DNA of 6,678 bases from Bacillota bacterium. Its GTDB lineage: Bacteria; Bacillota; Clostridia; Clostridiales; Clostridiaceae. Below are positions 6,654-6,678 of this stretch, piece after piece; positions within the stretch are counted from its first letter, which is position 1, and the number at the start of each line of letters is the position of its first letter. The notes below the pieces were generated by a model. The model saw nothing but the letters and a program-made list of their open reading frames with translations. It was not told the DNA's origin and ran no database searches. A program made the position numbers and the translations under genes. The stretch is taken from contig JAUZPH010000201.1 of the NCBI GenBank assembly GCA_030706065.1, forward strand, positions 1 to 6,678, written 5' to 3'.

Positions 6654-6678
6654 TATGAACAGATAGGCTCAAGAAAAT

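Noticed and set aside
6655..6666. ATG after the GrpE-like gene as a further gene start
   Set aside because: It runs into a stop after three codons and has no ribosome-binding site; the remaining bases to the window end are too few to judge.

Overview
The window is a tight one-directional gene cluster of five plus-strand genes, read on one strand from end to end. Short gaps (35, 14 and 16 nt) and one 4-nt ATGA overlap imply one transcription unit. Strong GGAGG/AGGTG-type Shine-Dalgarno sites, GTG/TTG starts, moderate GC and the protein families suggest a Gram-positive anaerobe of the Clostridia. That is an inference from style and is not proven. No promoter, terminator, RNA gene, mobile element or CRISPR array is visible, and both ends of the operon probably lie outside the window.

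Layout: (1) 2-1855, the 3' part of an Hsp70-family gene. The window opens inside the end of one canonical Hsp70 ATPase domain. A low-complexity linker follows, then a second, strongly degenerate Hsp70 ATPase domain and a DnaK-like substrate-binding beta-domain without the helical lid. (2) 1891-2532, a very acidic 213-residue protein built of thirteen 13-residue Asp-rich repeats (consensus DxDGDGxxDTxxx), which look like calcium-binding loops; it has no signal peptide and no Lys, Arg, His or Cys. (3) 2547-4430, a dynamin-like GTPase with a Gly/Ala-rich hydrophobic membrane segment. (4) 4427-5980, a second, different dynamin-like GTPase without such a segment, overlapping the first by 4 nt. (5) 5997-6653, a divergent GrpE-like protein whose C-terminal half matches the GrpE beta-wing.

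Reading the genes together: an Hsp70-type chaperone and its likely nucleotide-exchange factor (GrpE-like) flank two dynamin-like membrane GTPases and a putative cytoplasmic calcium-binding repeat protein. A working hypothesis is a calcium-responsive membrane-remodelling or membrane-repair machine, in which the dedicated Hsp70/GrpE pair assembles or disassembles dynamin oligomers, much as Hsc70 acts on coats in eukaryotes. The families are supported by the sequence; the joint function is inference. This combination, and especially the double-ATPase Hsp70 plus the repeat protein, is the main candidate for an undescribed system.
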